Shown: piece after piece, positions 10,757 through 20,665 of the stretch
Position numbering within the stretch: the stretch's first letter is position 1
How the letters are laid out: every line of letters begins with the position of its first letter
Assembly: GCF_900603025.1 (NCBI RefSeq)
Contig: NZ_LR026975.1
Coordinates: 4,774,001-4,838,000, forward strand
Length of the DNA: 64,000 nucleotides
Origin: Mycolicibacterium hassiacum DSM 44199
Lineage (GTDB): Bacteria > Actinomycetota > Actinomycetes > Mycobacteriales > Mycobacteriaceae
Reading direction: 5' to 3'
The notes under the pieces: model-generated
Told to the model about the DNA's origin: nothing
The model's database searches: none
What the model saw: only the letters and a program-made list of their open reading frames with translations
Made by a program: the position numbers and the translations under genes

Positions 10757-13700
10757 TCAGGACAGCCGCAGCGGCGCCGGGCTCCACAGACCGCTGCGGG
10801 TCGCGGTGCCGAGATCCAGCCGCGCCGGCTCGGCGTCCGGGTACCACTGGGTCAACTGCTGCAGCGAACCCCAGTCGCGGGACCAGTCGTCGCGCAGGTA
10901 GGTCGGCAGCGTGGTGGCGCGCAGCAGCAGTTCGGTGACGCCCAGCGGCCCGCCGCCCAGGTAGTCCATCACCGGCGAGTTGGCCTCGGCGCCGAACCGG
11001 TCCGGCAGGATCCGCCACTTGGGCACCTCGATCACCCCGTAGCGGTGGTCGAACGGCCGCTGGCACGGGAACGCCAGGCCGACCAGCCAGTCCAGCAGCA
11101 CCGGGTCGGAGGAGCCGACCACCTCCTGCAGGGTCTGCACCTGCGGGATGCGCGGCGGGGTGACCGCGATCCAGTGCTGCGGGTCGAGGTCGTCGTCGGT
11201 GGCCACCAGCCGCACCCGGGTGGCGTCGCGCGGGATCGCGGCCATCGGGGTACGCAGGTTGCGCCAGGCCGGCGCGGCGCCGACGTCGGCGAAGGTCACC
11301 GATCCGGCGGGCTCGCCGCTGTCGTCGGCGTACTCCAGCTCGATCTCGTCGGGGTCGAAGCGTCCGGCGGCGGCGACCACCAGGATCCGGTCGGCCGCAT
11401 CGGTGTCGGCCCAGCCCTCCGGCAGCGCGTACCACGCCGACCGCAGTTTCGCCGGCTGCTGCACGCCGGGCCGCCAGCTGCCCATCACCGGGGTGGTGGC
11501 CGGGTCGAGGTTGTAGGGCAGCCGCGCCCGCGAGCCGTTGACCCCGGCGGCCGCGGTGACCCCGCCCTCGGTGCCGCCGGCGGCCGCGTTGTTGTCGTCG
11601 GCGTCGGTGTCGGCGAAGTTGGCCGAGGTGCCGGGCCCGCCCATCAGCTCGTCGGCCGACAGGTCGGCGGGAATTCCGTTGGGGCCGAAGCCCGTCGGCT
11701 CGTCGGCGCCCAGCGCCTCGGCGATCGACGCGTCGACCGGCTTGAGCATGCCGGCGTTCGGGTCGCGCTCGACGAGCACGTCCTCGGCCAGCCCGCAGGT
11801 GTTGCCCACCAGCGCGCCGAAGTTCGACCGGCCCACGCTCCACGCCGGGTACTGGTTGATCATGCCCAGCGTCAGCGACACCACCTCGAACGCCACCAGC
11901 GCCCAGGTGGCGATGGCCAGCGGAGCCTCGGCGACGCGCCGCCAGCGCCGCGGCGGGCCGGGTGGCGCGGCGTCGCGGCCGGAGAAGTGGAACCACGCGG
12001 CCACCAGCAGCATCAGCACCGACAGCCCGAGCAGGAAGGTGGTGAAGCCGAACTTCCATTCCGGGAACTCGTTGGACCACGGCACGCCGAAGTTCGACAC
12101 GTACCACCAACCGTTGACGGTGGCGAACGACAGTGCGGTGACGAACAGCACCGCGGCCGCGAACACCGCCCGGTTGCGCCGGGACCGCATCGCGGTGGCG
12201 GTGACGGCCACCGCGGCCAGCGCGCCCAGCGATCCGGCCAGCCCGGCGAACACCCCGAAGTGGTGGGTCCACTTGGTCGGGGTGAACATCAGCGCCAGGA
12301 ACGAGATGACCGTGATGCCGATGATGCGCCGACTCGGCCCCAGCGCGGTGCCCGGGATGTGGTTCTTGCGCAGCGTCATCGCGGCCGAAACCGCCAGCGC
12401 CGCAAGCAGGGTCAGCACCGCGAAGCGCCGGGCCACCGAACCGTCGGGGCTGGTGGTGAACAGCCGCGAATAGCGGATGTGCTCGTCGAACCAGCTCAGG
12501 CTCGGGCCCACCTCCGACTTGAACATGTTGGCCTGGAGCTCGCCGGCCAGGGTCTGGTCGCGGAAGATCAGGATGATGGTGACCGTGGTGGCCGCCGCGA
12601 TCGGGGCCAGCAGCGCCCAGTAGCCGAATCGTGAAACATGGGCGGACACGATCGTTTTCAGCGGTCCGATGGCGACCAGCAGGGCACCGGCGGCGGCGAT
12701 CCCGGTGGGGCCGGAGAACAGGGTCAGTGCGCCGATGATGATCGCGACGGCGACCGGCAGCAGCCGGGAGGTGGCCACCCCGCGCTCCACCGAGCACCAG
12801 GTCAGCAGGATGCCCAGGGCGATGATCGGCTCCGGCCGCAGCCCGTTGTTCAGCGGCAGCCAGAACACCAGGAACATGCCGGCGGCGGTCCAGGCCGCGG
12901 CCAGGGTGGTCTTGGCCGCGTGCCCCAGCCGGGGGATCACCTCCCGGCTGATCAGCCACCAGCACAGCAGCCCCATCGCCAGCGTGGGCAGCCGCATCCA
13001 CACGCTGTGGGTGCTCACATGCGCCCAGATCGCCAGCAGGTCGTAGTACCAGCCGAACGGCGACTCCGGGGTGCCGAACCAGCGGTAGTAGTTGGCCATG
13101 TACCCGGCGTGTTCGGAGACCCGGGCCATGGTCAGGATGTAGCCGTCGTCGGCGGTGTTGGCGCCGACGAAATGCCACCAGCCCATGACCGCGATCACCA
13201 CCCCGTCCAGCGGGGTCAGCGACCACCAGCGCGGCGGCAGGAAGCGTTTGACGCGGCGGCCGTCGGCGGTGTCGAGCACGTGCAGCGCGCCGAGTGAGAT
13301 CACCGTCATCGCGACGCCGATCACCATCGCCAGCCACTTGAGCAGGGTGGGGGTGCTGCTGTAGCGGGTGTCGAGGGTCGCGGTGAACCGCAACCCGGGC
13401 GGGGCGGGACCGGTCAGGTCGGTGAACACGCCGACGATCTGCGGACGGAAGTCGTAGCCGCCGCGTTCGCCCCGCAACGGTTCGCCGGGCTCGTCGGACG
13501 GCAGCGTGCCGGGCCCCTGCGTGAGCCCGACGAACTCGCCGGTCACCTTGTCGGCGTGGGCGGTGAACTCCAGTTGCCGGCAGTTCGGGCTGAGCACCTG
13601 CGCCAGCGGGGCGCTGACCACCGGGGTGTTGCGCACGATCACCAGCAGGTCGCCGTTGACGCGTTCGATCAGCAGACCGCGGTCGACGGCCTTGGGCGCC

Positions 13701-13981
13701 TGTTTGGGCACCGTGGACAGCAGCACGGTGCGGCCCCGTTGGTCCGGGCCGGCCAACTCGGCCGCCATGCCGCACGGCACGGTGATCTTCAGATCGGTGG
13801 GCACGTAGCCGATCAGCGGGGCGTCAACGCTGGCCAGCACACCGTCCTGGGGCCAATTGAGTTCGGCGGTGGTCTGCTTCACCGGCAAGAACGGTGTGGC
13901 GATCGCCAGTGCAGCGCCGAGCAAACCCGTGACGATAGCGATGAGCCGAGCGGTCCGGTGGTTCGTCCCGACGGCGTTCAC
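10757..13981 (-). CDS. embC: Arabinosyltransferase EmbC
   Basis: GT-C arabinosyltransferase that elongates the arabinan of lipoarabinomannan. From GTG 13981 it has 1074 residues and begins [16 protein letters not shown]. The reading frame stays open far upstream, but that is antisense-free overlap with aftA; the GTG was chosen because it overlaps the aftA TGA (GTGA). Features: periplasmic domain, [12 protein letters not shown] catalytic loop, multiple membrane helices and a C-terminal carbohydrate-binding module ending [12 protein letters not shown]. Its position directly after aftA and before embA matches M. tuberculosis and distinguishes it from EmbA and EmbB. Confidence 0.95.
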   Translation of the reverse strand: MNAVGTNHRTARLIAIVTGLLGAALAIATPFLPVKQTTAELNWPQDGVLASVDAPLIGYVPTDLKITVPCGMAAELAGPDQRGRTVLLSTVPKQAPKAVDRGLLIERVNGDLLVIVRNTPVVSAPLAQVLSPNCRQLEFTAHADKVTGEFVGLTQGPGTLPSDEPGEPLRGERGGYDFRPQIVGVFTDLTGPAPPGLRFTATLDTRYSSTPTLLKWLAMVIGVAMTVISLGALHVLDTADGRRVKRFLPPRWWSLTPLDGVVIAVMGWWHFVGANTADDGYILTMARVSEHAGYMANYYRWFGTPESPFGWYYDLLAIWAHVSTHSVWMRLPTLAMGLLCWWLISREVIPRLGHAAKTTLAAAWTAAGMFLVFWLPLNNGLRPEPIIALGILLTWCSVERGVATSRLLPVAVAIIIGALTLFSGPTGIAAAGALLVAIGPLKTIVSAHVSRFGYWALLAPIAAATTVTIILIFRDQTLAGELQANMFKSEVGPSLSWFDEHIRYSRLFTTSPDGSVARRFAVLTLLAALAVSAAMTLRKNHIPGTALGPSRRIIGITVISFLALMFTPTKWTHHFGVFAGLAGSLGALAAVAVTATAMRSRRNRAVFAAAVLFVTALSFATVNGWWYVSNFGVPWSNEFPEWKFGFTTFLLGLSVLMLLVAAWFHFSGRDAAPPGPPRRWRRVAEAPLAIATWALVAFEVVSLTLGMINQYPAWSVGRSNFGALVGNTCGLAEDVLVERDPNAGMLKPVDASIAEALGADEPTGFGPNGIPADLSADELMGGPGTSANFADTDADDNNAAAGGTEGGVTAAAGVNGSRARLPYNLDPATTPVMGSWRPGVQQPAKLRSAWYALPEGWADTDAADRILVVAAAGRFDPDEIELEYADDSGEPAGSVTFADVGAAPAWRNLRTPMAAIPRDATRVRLVATDDDLDPQHWIAVTPPRIPQVQTLQEVVGSSDPVLLDWLVGLAFPCQRPFDHRYGVIEVPKWRILPDRFGAEANSPVMDYLGGGPLGVTELLLRATTLPTYLRDDWSRDWGSLQQLTQWYPDAEPARLDLGTATRSGLWSPAPLRLS

Positions 13982-15897
13982 GGGGCTTGATCGTAGTGGG
14001 GCAGCCGAATGGCCAGCACGAACGGCCCGATCTCGGAGACCGCCCAGCGCGGGTCGTCGAACAGCGCCTCGTCGAGGGCGACGTGGTAGCGACGCACGTT
14101 GGGCTGGTTCGGGTAGACGTCCTCGGCAAGCCGCAGAGTGTAGGTGTCGTCGGCGCCGCGGCGCATCAGGAACACGTCCGGCGGCCGCCACGGCAACCGG
14201 TCGAGGGCCTCGATGAGCTGGTCGGCCTCGGTGAGCATCGCCCAGCTCTCGATCGCCGCGGCGCGGGCCTCGAACTGCGCCAGCGGGTTGGCGTAATGCG
14301 AGGTGAGGCCCTGGAACCCGTAGTAGGGGTAGATGGACAGGAAGCTGTAGTCGGCGGTGAGCACGACGGTGTCGGCGCGGGGCCGGCCGGTCACCTCGCG
14401 GATCCGGGCGTCGATCTCGCGGTAGTAGCGCTCGGCGCCGGCCGGTCGGCGGTCGGCGCGCTCCCCGTACCCGTCGGTGTCGGTGTAGGCGACGACGAGG
14501 TCGGGGCGCAGCACGTCGGGGATGTCCTGGCTGAACGTGAACCCGCCGATCGCGCCGAGCGTGGCCGCGGCGGCGACGATGCGCCGGCCGGTCTCGGGGC
14601 GGTAGCGCAGCGCGACGGCACGGGTGACCTCGAGGAACCCGAAGGTGCCCGCCGCGGCCAGCAACACCGTCAGCATCGGCTGCAGCCGGAACGACAGCAG
14701 CGTGGTGCCGGCCAGCGTGGTCAGCATCGACAGCAGCGACCAGGCGTAGACCGCCAGCACCGCGATGGCCAGCGCACCCGCGTGGGTCGAGGTGGTGGCG
14801 CGCCACACCAGCCACAGCGTGCCGAGCATGCACAGCGCGCCGGTCAGGGTGAAGTGCAGCATCGGGAACTCGAGCTCGGCACCCGCGGACGGCAGATAGT
14901 GCTGGGCGGTGCCGGAGTCGGCCGGGTCGCCCTTGATCGCGGCCAGCAGCCACGGCCCCCACCCGATCAGCGCCAGCGCCCCGGAGATCGCGGCGATGAC
15001 GGCCAGCCGCAGCAGCGGTTCGAGCCGGCGGCGCGCGATGGCCAGCCCGACCGCCATGATCGTCAGCGTGAACGCGGCATAGGCCAGCAGCAGCGTGTAG
15101 AACAGCGCCGCCACCCCGAGGAACAGCCCGGTGCCGACGATCGCCGCCCAGCCGCCGGGGCGCGGCACCGGACGGGTGTCGGGGGTGTCGTTTTTGCTGG
15201 GGGCGGTGCCGAGCCCGGACCAGGCCAGCACGAACACCGGCGGCAGCAGCACGGTGATGATGGCCGCGTACGGCTCGGTCGAGGCGTAGGCCAGCATGAC
15301 CGCGGTGGTCGCGGTCGTCACCGCCACCGCGTACTCGAAGCGCACCAGCGCCGACCACAACACCAGCGCCAGCACCGCCGCGATCGTGATCGACGTGATG
15401 GCCCAGGGTTTGAACATCTCCCAGGCCGGGGTGCCGGTCAGCGCCGCGAGCCGGCCGCCGATCCAGAACCAGCCGGGCGGGTAGAACGGCGGCAGGCCGT
15501 AGTAGGTCATGTCGCGCAGCGCCGCGGTGTCGGCGAACCGGGTCAGGTACTCGGTGCGGAACTGCTGATCGACCGAGATGCCGAACAGGTACAGCCGGGT
15601 GGCGCCGAGCGGCATGCCCAGCGTGCACACCGTGAACGCGGAGAGGAACACCAGCGAACCCAGCCGGGCTGAGGGCCGCCGGCCCCGGCGCCACAGCCAG
15701 ATGCACGCGAAAAGCCCGGCCAGGCAGCCGAACTGGCCGACCGTGGTGAGCGCGTGCAGCTGGTTGGAGGTGTTGTACGCCGGCCACTCCACCCCGGCGA
15801 TCGCCTTCAGTGACACCGCGGCGACGGCGACCGCGACGATGACCGCCACCGCCATCCGGCCGACCACCCGGATCGGGAGGGCCGCAGCGCTGCGCAT
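13978..15897 (-). CDS. aftA: Arabinofuranosyltransferase AftA
   Basis: GT-C enzyme that primes galactan by adding the first arabinofuranose residue from decaprenylphosphoryl arabinose. It has 639 residues: a run of membrane helices, the extracytoplasmic motif [13 protein letters not shown], and a C-terminal soluble domain ending [11 protein letters not shown]. The junction with dprE2 reads TAGTGATG, so either GTG 15900 or ATG 15897 can start it; ATG is preferred. The stop overlaps embC. Length agrees with M. tuberculosis AftA (about 640). Confidence 0.92.
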   Translation of the reverse strand: MRSAAALPIRVVGRMAVAVIVAVAVAAVSLKAIAGVEWPAYNTSNQLHALTTVGQFGCLAGLFACIWLWRRGRRPSARLGSLVFLSAFTVCTLGMPLGATRLYLFGISVDQQFRTEYLTRFADTAALRDMTYYGLPPFYPPGWFWIGGRLAALTGTPAWEMFKPWAITSITIAAVLALVLWSALVRFEYAVAVTTATTAVMLAYASTEPYAAIITVLLPPVFVLAWSGLGTAPSKNDTPDTRPVPRPGGWAAIVGTGLFLGVAALFYTLLLAYAAFTLTIMAVGLAIARRRLEPLLRLAVIAAISGALALIGWGPWLLAAIKGDPADSGTAQHYLPSAGAELEFPMLHFTLTGALCMLGTLWLVWRATTSTHAGALAIAVLAVYAWSLLSMLTTLAGTTLLSFRLQPMLTVLLAAAGTFGFLEVTRAVALRYRPETGRRIVAAAATLGAIGGFTFSQDIPDVLRPDLVVAYTDTDGYGERADRRPAGAERYYREIDARIREVTGRPRADTVVLTADYSFLSIYPYYGFQGLTSHYANPLAQFEARAAAIESWAMLTEADQLIEALDRLPWRPPDVFLMRRGADDTYTLRLAEDVYPNQPNVRRYHVALDEALFDDPRWAVSEIGPFVLAIRLPHYDQAP

Positions 15898-15899
15898 CA

Positions 15900-16682
15900 C
15901 TAGATCGGCAGCTTGCGGAAGATGGGACGCGGGATGTGGCGCAGCACCATCATCACGAACCGGAACGGTTTGGGCGCCCAGACCAGCTCCTTGCCCTTGG
16001 CCGCCGAGGTGACGGCCAGTTCGGCGACGTCCTCCGGGTCGACGGTGAACGGTGCCGGTTTAGTGCCGGTGGCCTTCCAGTGTTCGATCGTGGTGCGGGT
16101 GCGCACCTGTCCGGGCCGGATGACCAGCACCCGAACCCCGTACTCGCGCAGCGCCTCACCGAGACCGAGGTAGAACCCGTCCAGCCCGGCCTTGGTGGAG
16201 CCGTAGACGAAGTTGGAGCGCCGCACCCGTTCCCCGGCCGCGGAACTCATCGCGATGATCCGGCCGAAGCCCTGGGCGCGCATCCGCTCGCCGAGCAGCA
16301 CCCCGACCGAGACCGCCGCGGTGTAGTTGACCTGCGCGATCTGCACCGCCTTGGCCTGGTTCTGCCACAGCTCCTCGGCGTTGCCGAGCAGCCCGAACGC
16401 CACGATCGCCACGTCGACGTCGCCACCGGCGAACGCCGCGTCGATGACCTTCGGGTGGCTCTCGGTGTCCAGGGCGTCGAAGTCGATCACCTCGACCGAC
16501 TTGGCGCCGGCGGCCTCCATGCGCTGCACCGCCTGGTCGCGCAGCGGGTCGCCGGGCAGGATCGCCAGCAGCACACGGGCTTTCGCGTCACGCAGGTAGC
16601 GCTCGCAGATCGCCAGGCCGATCTCGGAGGTGCCTCCGAGAAGCAGGATGGTCTGGGGGTTTCCTACCGCATCGAACACCAT
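15900..16682 (-). CDS. dprE2: Decaprenylphosphoryl-2-keto-ribose reductase DprE2
   Basis: NADH-dependent short-chain dehydrogenase that reduces the 2-keto intermediate made by DprE1, completing epimerisation of decaprenylphosphoryl ribose to arabinose. The 260 residues include [13 protein letters not shown] as the nucleotide-binding turn (GxxxxxG type), an SSAAGER segment with the catalytic Ser, and YGSTKAG as the YxxxK pair. The C-terminal [10 protein letters not shown] tail is typical. The ATG at 16682 abuts the dprE1 stop, so the two are co-translated. Confidence 0.95.
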   Translation of the reverse strand: MVFDAVGNPQTILLLGGTSEIGLAICERYLRDAKARVLLAILPGDPLRDQAVQRMEAAGAKSVEVIDFDALDTESHPKVIDAAFAGGDVDVAIVAFGLLGNAEELWQNQAKAVQIAQVNYTAAVSVGVLLGERMRAQGFGRIIAMSSAAGERVRRSNFVYGSTKAGLDGFYLGLGEALREYGVRVLVIRPGQVRTRTTIEHWKATGTKPAPFTVDPEDVAELAVTSAAKGKELVWAPKPFRFVMMVLRHIPRPIFRKLPI

Positions 16683-18056
16683 CTACAGCAGCTCCAACCG
16701 TCGGGCCATGTCGGAGGCGAACACTCCGTCGGGATCCACCTTGCGGCGCACCGCGATCCATTCGTCGATCCGGGGATACATGGCGTGGAATGTCTCCGCC
16801 GTGGTGCGGGAGTCCTTGGCGGTGTAGAGCCGCCCGCCGAACTCCAGCACGCGGCGGTCGAGTTCGGTGACCAGTTCGTGCAGGCCGGGTTTGATCGGGA
16901 AGTCCACGCAGACGTTCCAGCCCGGGATCGGGAAGCTGAGCGGCGCCTGGTTGCCGGGCCCGAACAGCTTGAACACGTTGAGGAACGAGTAGTGCCCGGA
17001 CTGCTGGATGCGCACCAGGATGGACTTGAACTCCTCGACCGCCTCGGTCGGCACCACGAACTGGTACTGCAGAAAGCCCGCCGGGCCGTAGGCGCGGTTC
17101 CACTCCCCGAACATGTCGAGCGGGTGATAGAACTGCGTCAGGTTCTGGATCTTGCCGCGGTAGGTGCCGGATTTGCGGTACCACAGCTCGCCGATCGGCA
17201 CGAACGTGAACTTGTTGGCCAGCCCGTTGGGGAAGATGTCGGGCAGCGTGAGCAGTTGCGGCGCATCGAATTTCAGCGGGTTGCGTTGCAGCTTGGGGGG
17301 CAGCTGGTCCAGTTTCGCCAGCGAGCCGCGGGATATCGCCGCACGGCCCAGTTTCGGCGGCGGGCTGATGGCGTCGAACCAGGCCGAGGAGTAGGTGTAA
17401 TTGGCCTCGCTGCCGTCGGTGTGCAACGCGATGGTCTCGTCGAGGCTGCCGGTGACGTCGCCGTCGGCGATGAAATAGGCCGTCTCGGTAGGCGTCATCT
17501 CGATGGTGGCGCGCAGGATGATGCCGGTCAGGCCGTTACCGCCGACGGTGGCCCAGAACAGTTCGGAGTCGTCACCGTCGGGGGTGAGGGTGCGGATCTG
17601 CCCGTCGGCGGTCAGCAGGTCCATCGAGCGGACGTGGTTGCCGAAGCTGCCCGCGCTGTGGTGGTTCTTGCCGTGGATGTCGCAGGCGATCGCGCCGCCG
17701 ACGGTGACCTGCCGGGTGCCCGGCAGCACCGGCACCCACAGCCCGAACGGCAGCGCGGCCTTCATCAGGGTGTCCAGGCTCACCCCGGCGTCCACGTCGA
17801 CCAGTCGGGTGTCGGCGTCGATGCGGTGGATGCGGTCGAGCGCGGTCATGTCGACCACCAGTCCGCCCCCGTTCTGGGCGTTGTCGCCGTAGGAGCGGCC
17901 CAGGCCGCGGGCGATGACGCCGCGCTCACCGGCCTGGGTCACCGCCTTGGCGATCAGTTCGGGATCCCGGGTCGACAGCACCCGCGCGACGGTGGGTGCG
18001 GTGCGGCCCCAGCCGCTGAGGCGTCGGGTGGTGGTCGGCAGGTCGGTGCTCGGCAT
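16683..18056 (-). CDS. dprE1: Decaprenylphosphoryl-beta-D-ribose 2-oxidase DprE1
   Basis: FAD-dependent oxidase of the VAO family that oxidises decaprenylphosphoryl ribose at C2; target of benzothiazinones. From ATG 18056 it has 457 residues (about 460 in M. tuberculosis). Visible: the FAD-binding segment [38 protein letters not shown], and the GWNVCVDFP segment whose Cys is the one covalently trapped by benzothiazinones, so the enzyme should be drug-sensitive at this position. A longer in-frame GTG start at 18098 exists but adds a basic, non-family N-terminus. First gene of the dprE1-embB run. Confidence 0.95.
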   Translation of the reverse strand: MPSTDLPTTTRRLSGWGRTAPTVARVLSTRDPELIAKAVTQAGERGVIARGLGRSYGDNAQNGGGLVVDMTALDRIHRIDADTRLVDVDAGVSLDTLMKAALPFGLWVPVLPGTRQVTVGGAIACDIHGKNHHSAGSFGNHVRSMDLLTADGQIRTLTPDGDDSELFWATVGGNGLTGIILRATIEMTPTETAYFIADGDVTGSLDETIALHTDGSEANYTYSSAWFDAISPPPKLGRAAISRGSLAKLDQLPPKLQRNPLKFDAPQLLTLPDIFPNGLANKFTFVPIGELWYRKSGTYRGKIQNLTQFYHPLDMFGEWNRAYGPAGFLQYQFVVPTEAVEEFKSILVRIQQSGHYSFLNVFKLFGPGNQAPLSFPIPGWNVCVDFPIKPGLHELVTELDRRVLEFGGRLYTAKDSRTTAETFHAMYPRIDEWIAVRRKVDPDGVFASDMARRLELL

Positions 18057-18186
18057 CGTCAAAGAGGGTACCGTGCGGGTTTTGCGGGCCCGTTCCACAG
18101 CAGCGCGGGCGGCGGCGGAAATTCCCGCATTCCGGCCATCTGTTGCTGCACTACGATCTGCCCATGGTCACCCGTGGAGCAAGGCT

Positions 18187-18557
18187 TTGCTGCTGAGCGA
18201 CATCGAGTCGTGGAACGTGGGCGCACTGCCCTCGATTGCGGCCGCGTTCGGCGGTGAGCTGTCGGTGATCGCTGTCGGTGATCGAGGCGTGGCGAGTGAT
18301 CTGGAGCTGGTCTCCCCGGCTGCCGGGTTGGGACTCGCCGGCCGACATCTGTGAACTCGAAGTGAACCGCACAGCACGAACTCGACAACCTGCCGAGTCC
18401 GGAGGAGTTCTCGGGCCGGGCCGGTCACCCGGCGCGTCCGGTCGAATCATCGAACGGTGAAACGGTGTTGCGGACGCCGGCCGACAACCTCGCCGTGATC
18501 GCGGCGGGGCTCGCCGACGTTCCCACCCCGACAAACGAAGACAGGTCGGTGCGGTGA
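18187..18557 (+). pseudogene. Decayed frame resembling the N-terminus of a mycobacterial alpha/beta-hydrolase or WXG-like protein
   Basis: Three overlapping frames each carry a protein-like piece. From TTG 18187 (GGAG eight bases upstream), a 55-codon frame reads LLLSDIESWNVGALPSIAAA and stops at 18354. The next frame reads VIEAWR to SPADICELEVNRTA, and the third reads HELDNLPSPEEF to LADVPTPTNEDRSVR with TGA at 18555-18557. LSDIESWNVGAL resembles the start of mycobacterial proteins that combine a WXG-like helical domain with a hydrolase. Two or more frameshifts would join the pieces. The final TGA overlaps the next GTG start (GTGA), suggesting a former operon. It could instead be unrelated short ORFs or sequencing error. 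Confidence 0.4.
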
Positions 18558-18871
18558 GTACAGGGTTCGGACGGTATCTCCGCCTGGGCGCGGCATGGCT
18601 GGTCGGGCTGGTTCTCACGGTCGGATGCAGCAGCGACAAGGGTGACTACGATTCGCCGATTCCGAATGAGGATGTTCCCGTGATCGACATCGCCGAGCTG
18701 CCGGATATCGAGCAGACGGCGGGCAGGCCGGGGGTCGCGAAGTTCATCGACACCCCGGAGCGGCAGGCCGAACGCTGCGTGCGGCCCGCGGGATCGCAGC
18801 CCGTTCTGTGGGAGTTGGGTATCGATTGGCGGTTGTGGATGGTTGCGCGGGATGTCGGTGGTTCGAACTAG
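18554..18871 (+). CDS. Small putative lipoprotein
   Basis: A 105-residue product from GTG 18554. It has a basic start, a hydrophobic stretch LRLGAAWLVGLVL and a lipobox-like LTVGC, so the mature protein would be lipid-anchored at Cys25. The mature part is acidic (SSDKGDYDSPIPNEDVPVID) and the tail WELGIDWRLWMVARDVGGSN shows no recognisable domain. The start overlaps the end of the decayed frame upstream and the end overlaps the DUF222 gene. The C-terminus may be affected by the same decay. No function can be assigned. Confidence 0.55.
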   Translation: MSTGFGRYLRLGAAWLVGLVLTVGCSSDKGDYDSPIPNEDVPVIDIAELPDIEQTAGRPGVAKFIDTPERQAERCVRPAGSQPVLWELGIDWRLWMVARDVGGSN

Positions 18872-20210
18872 TGTCCGATATGTGGAAGGGGAGATCGACG
18901 CCGCGATGCGGGCCATCCAGGACGCTGTGCGGTTCCTGCAGTCGGTTTGCCTGCATACCCAGACCAATCCGCAGGTGCTAGCCCGGCTCGATGCGCTCAA
19001 GACCATCGCCTGGCAGTGGCCGTCGATCGAACGCCGTTTCACCGCGCATCTGGTGGCCGAGGCCGATCCACACCAGTTCGGGGAGGCCTGCTGGCGTGAG
19101 GTGTTGTCGTTGCGGCTGCGGATCACCCGTGCCGAGGCGAATCGCCGGCTGCGGGCGGCCCGTCGGTTCGGGCCCCGGCGCGCGCTGACCGGCGAGGAAC
19201 TGCCCGCCGAGTTGGCTCATGTGGCCGAGGCGGTCGCCGACGGTCGGCTCGGCCCCGAGCACGAAAACGTCATCCGCAAGACCCTGGACCGGTTGCCCGG
19301 CTGGGTCGACGACGCCACCCGCGACCGGATCGAGGCCGATCTCACCGCCCACGGCAGCAACCTGGATGCCGACGGGCTGCGGAAGGTCGCCCAGCACCTG
19401 GTCGACCTGATCGACCCCGACGGCGCCGAACCCGACGAAGACCTCCAGCAGCGCCGGCGCAGCCTGGTCGTCGGCCCCCAGGGGGCGGACGGCATGCGTG
19501 AGGTCCGCGGCCGGGTCGATCCGGTCACCGGGGCCCTGCTCGACGTCGTGATCGCCAAACACGGCGCCCCCCACACCCGGGACGGCGAGCTCGACACGCG
19601 GTCTCAGGAACAGCGCAACCACGACGCACTGCGCACCGCGCTGTCGATCGCGGTCGACAGCAAGGAGATGGGACAGCTCAACGGCATCCCCGCCACCATC
19701 GTGGTGACCACCACCCTCGGTGAGCTGGAATCGGCGGCCGGGTGGGCCCACACCGGTGGCGGCACCAGACTGCCGATGCGCGATGTCATCGCCGCTGCGG
19801 CGAACGCGCACCACTACCTGGCCGTGTTCGACGATCACACCGAGGAGGTCCTGTATCTCGGGCGGGCCAAACGCAATGCCACCGCCGCGCAGCGGCTGGC
19901 GCTGTTCGCCCGGGATCGGGGCTGCACCAAACCCGGCTGCAGCCGGCCGTTCTATCAGACCCAGGCTCACCACGCGGTCAAGGACTTCGCCGCCGGCGGC
20001 AACACCGACATCGACGAGCTGGCCCTGGCCTGCCAGCCCCACAACAACCTGATCGAGCAGACCGACTGGCGGACCACCCGCACCAACGGTCGCACCCAAT
20101 GGATTCCGCCCCAGCCCCTGGACACCGGCCAGCCCAGGATCAACAACTACCACCACCCCCAGCGCTACCTCACCGAAAGACACGGCGGAAACGACGACGA
20201 CGGCGGGTAA
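18843..20210 (+). CDS. DUF222 / HNH endonuclease domain protein (13E12-repeat type)
   Basis: 455 residues from the longest start. The DUF222 helical domain (about 15-330) is followed by an HNH motif: RDRGCTKPGCSRP, then QTQAHHAVKDFAAGGNTD, then LACQPHNNLIEQ, so the zinc-binding Cys residues and the catalytic His are present. Such proteins occur in many copies in mycobacteria and correspond to REP13E12-type sequences; their biological role is not settled. The start is uncertain: ATG 18906 follows a GGAAGGGGAG box, while 18843 and 18852 lie inside the lipoprotein gene. It lies between dprE1 and gtrA, where M. tuberculosis has no such gene, so it is probably an insertion. Confidence 0.85.
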   Translation: MRGMSVVRTSVRYVEGEIDAAMRAIQDAVRFLQSVCLHTQTNPQVLARLDALKTIAWQWPSIERRFTAHLVAEADPHQFGEACWREVLSLRLRITRAEANRRLRAARRFGPRRALTGEELPAELAHVAEAVADGRLGPEHENVIRKTLDRLPGWVDDATRDRIEADLTAHGSNLDADGLRKVAQHLVDLIDPDGAEPDEDLQQRRRSLVVGPQGADGMREVRGRVDPVTGALLDVVIAKHGAPHTRDGELDTRSQEQRNHDALRTALSIAVDSKEMGQLNGIPATIVVTTTLGELESAAGWAHTGGGTRLPMRDVIAAAANAHHYLAVFDDHTEEVLYLGRAKRNATAAQRLALFARDRGCTKPGCSRPFYQTQAHHAVKDFAAGGNTDIDELALACQPHNNLIEQTDWRTTRTNGRTQWIPPQPLDTGQPRINNYHHPQRYLTERHGGNDDDGG

Positions 20211-20242
20211 ACGGGGCCGCAACGGCCCACCGCCGCCCGCGG

Positions 20243-20656
20243 CTAACCACGGAAGCGAAAGATCACCGTGCGCTGCACCACGAAGTTGATCACGGTCGCG
20301 GTGCCCTGCGCGATGACGAACGCTGCCGGCACCTGCCAGGACTTGTCCTGCCAGGCCATGTACAGCGCGTAGTTGATGCCGACCTGCGCGGCATAGGTGA
20401 TCGCGTACAGCACACAGACCGCGATGAACCGGGCGGTGCTCGGCGGCGCCTGGAACGTCCAGCGCCGGTTGATCACATAGGCGGTGGTGGTGCCGGCGAT
20501 GAAGCTCAGCGTCTTGGCGACGTTGACGTGCAGCCCGGCCACCAGCAGCAACACGTACAGACCGAAATCGACCACGGCGGCGAAACCGCCGGTGAGCAGG
20601 AACCGCCAGACCTGGGTCGCCAGGCTGAGCTGCTGTGTCATCGGGGGCTCGGCCAC
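20243..20656 (-). CDS. GtrA-family membrane protein (Rv3789 type)
   Basis: 137 residues with four predicted membrane helices and the GtrA signature FLLTGGFAAVVDFGLYV. It ends in basic RTVIFRFRG. GtrA proteins are proposed to flip or support polyprenyl-linked sugars. The M. tuberculosis orthologue sits next to dprE1 and has been proposed to act with decaprenylphosphoryl arabinose or with arabinan priming. Two in-frame Met codons (20656 and 20641) are possible starts. It is separated from dprE1 here by about 2.2 kb of inserted sequence, so it probably has its own promoter. Confidence 0.85.
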   Translation of the reverse strand: MAEPPMTQQLSLATQVWRFLLTGGFAAVVDFGLYVLLLVAGLHVNVAKTLSFIAGTTTAYVINRRWTFQAPPSTARFIAVCVLYAITYAAQVGINYALYMAWQDKSWQVPAAFVIAQGTATVINFVVQRTVIFRFRG

Positions 20657-20665
20657 CCGGGCAGC

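Noticed and set aside
10757..15787. A single 1676-residue EmbC-containing protein
   Set aside because: The frame is open upstream of embC only by chance; aftA occupies that region in another frame, and the GTGA overlap at 13978-13981 defines the embC start.
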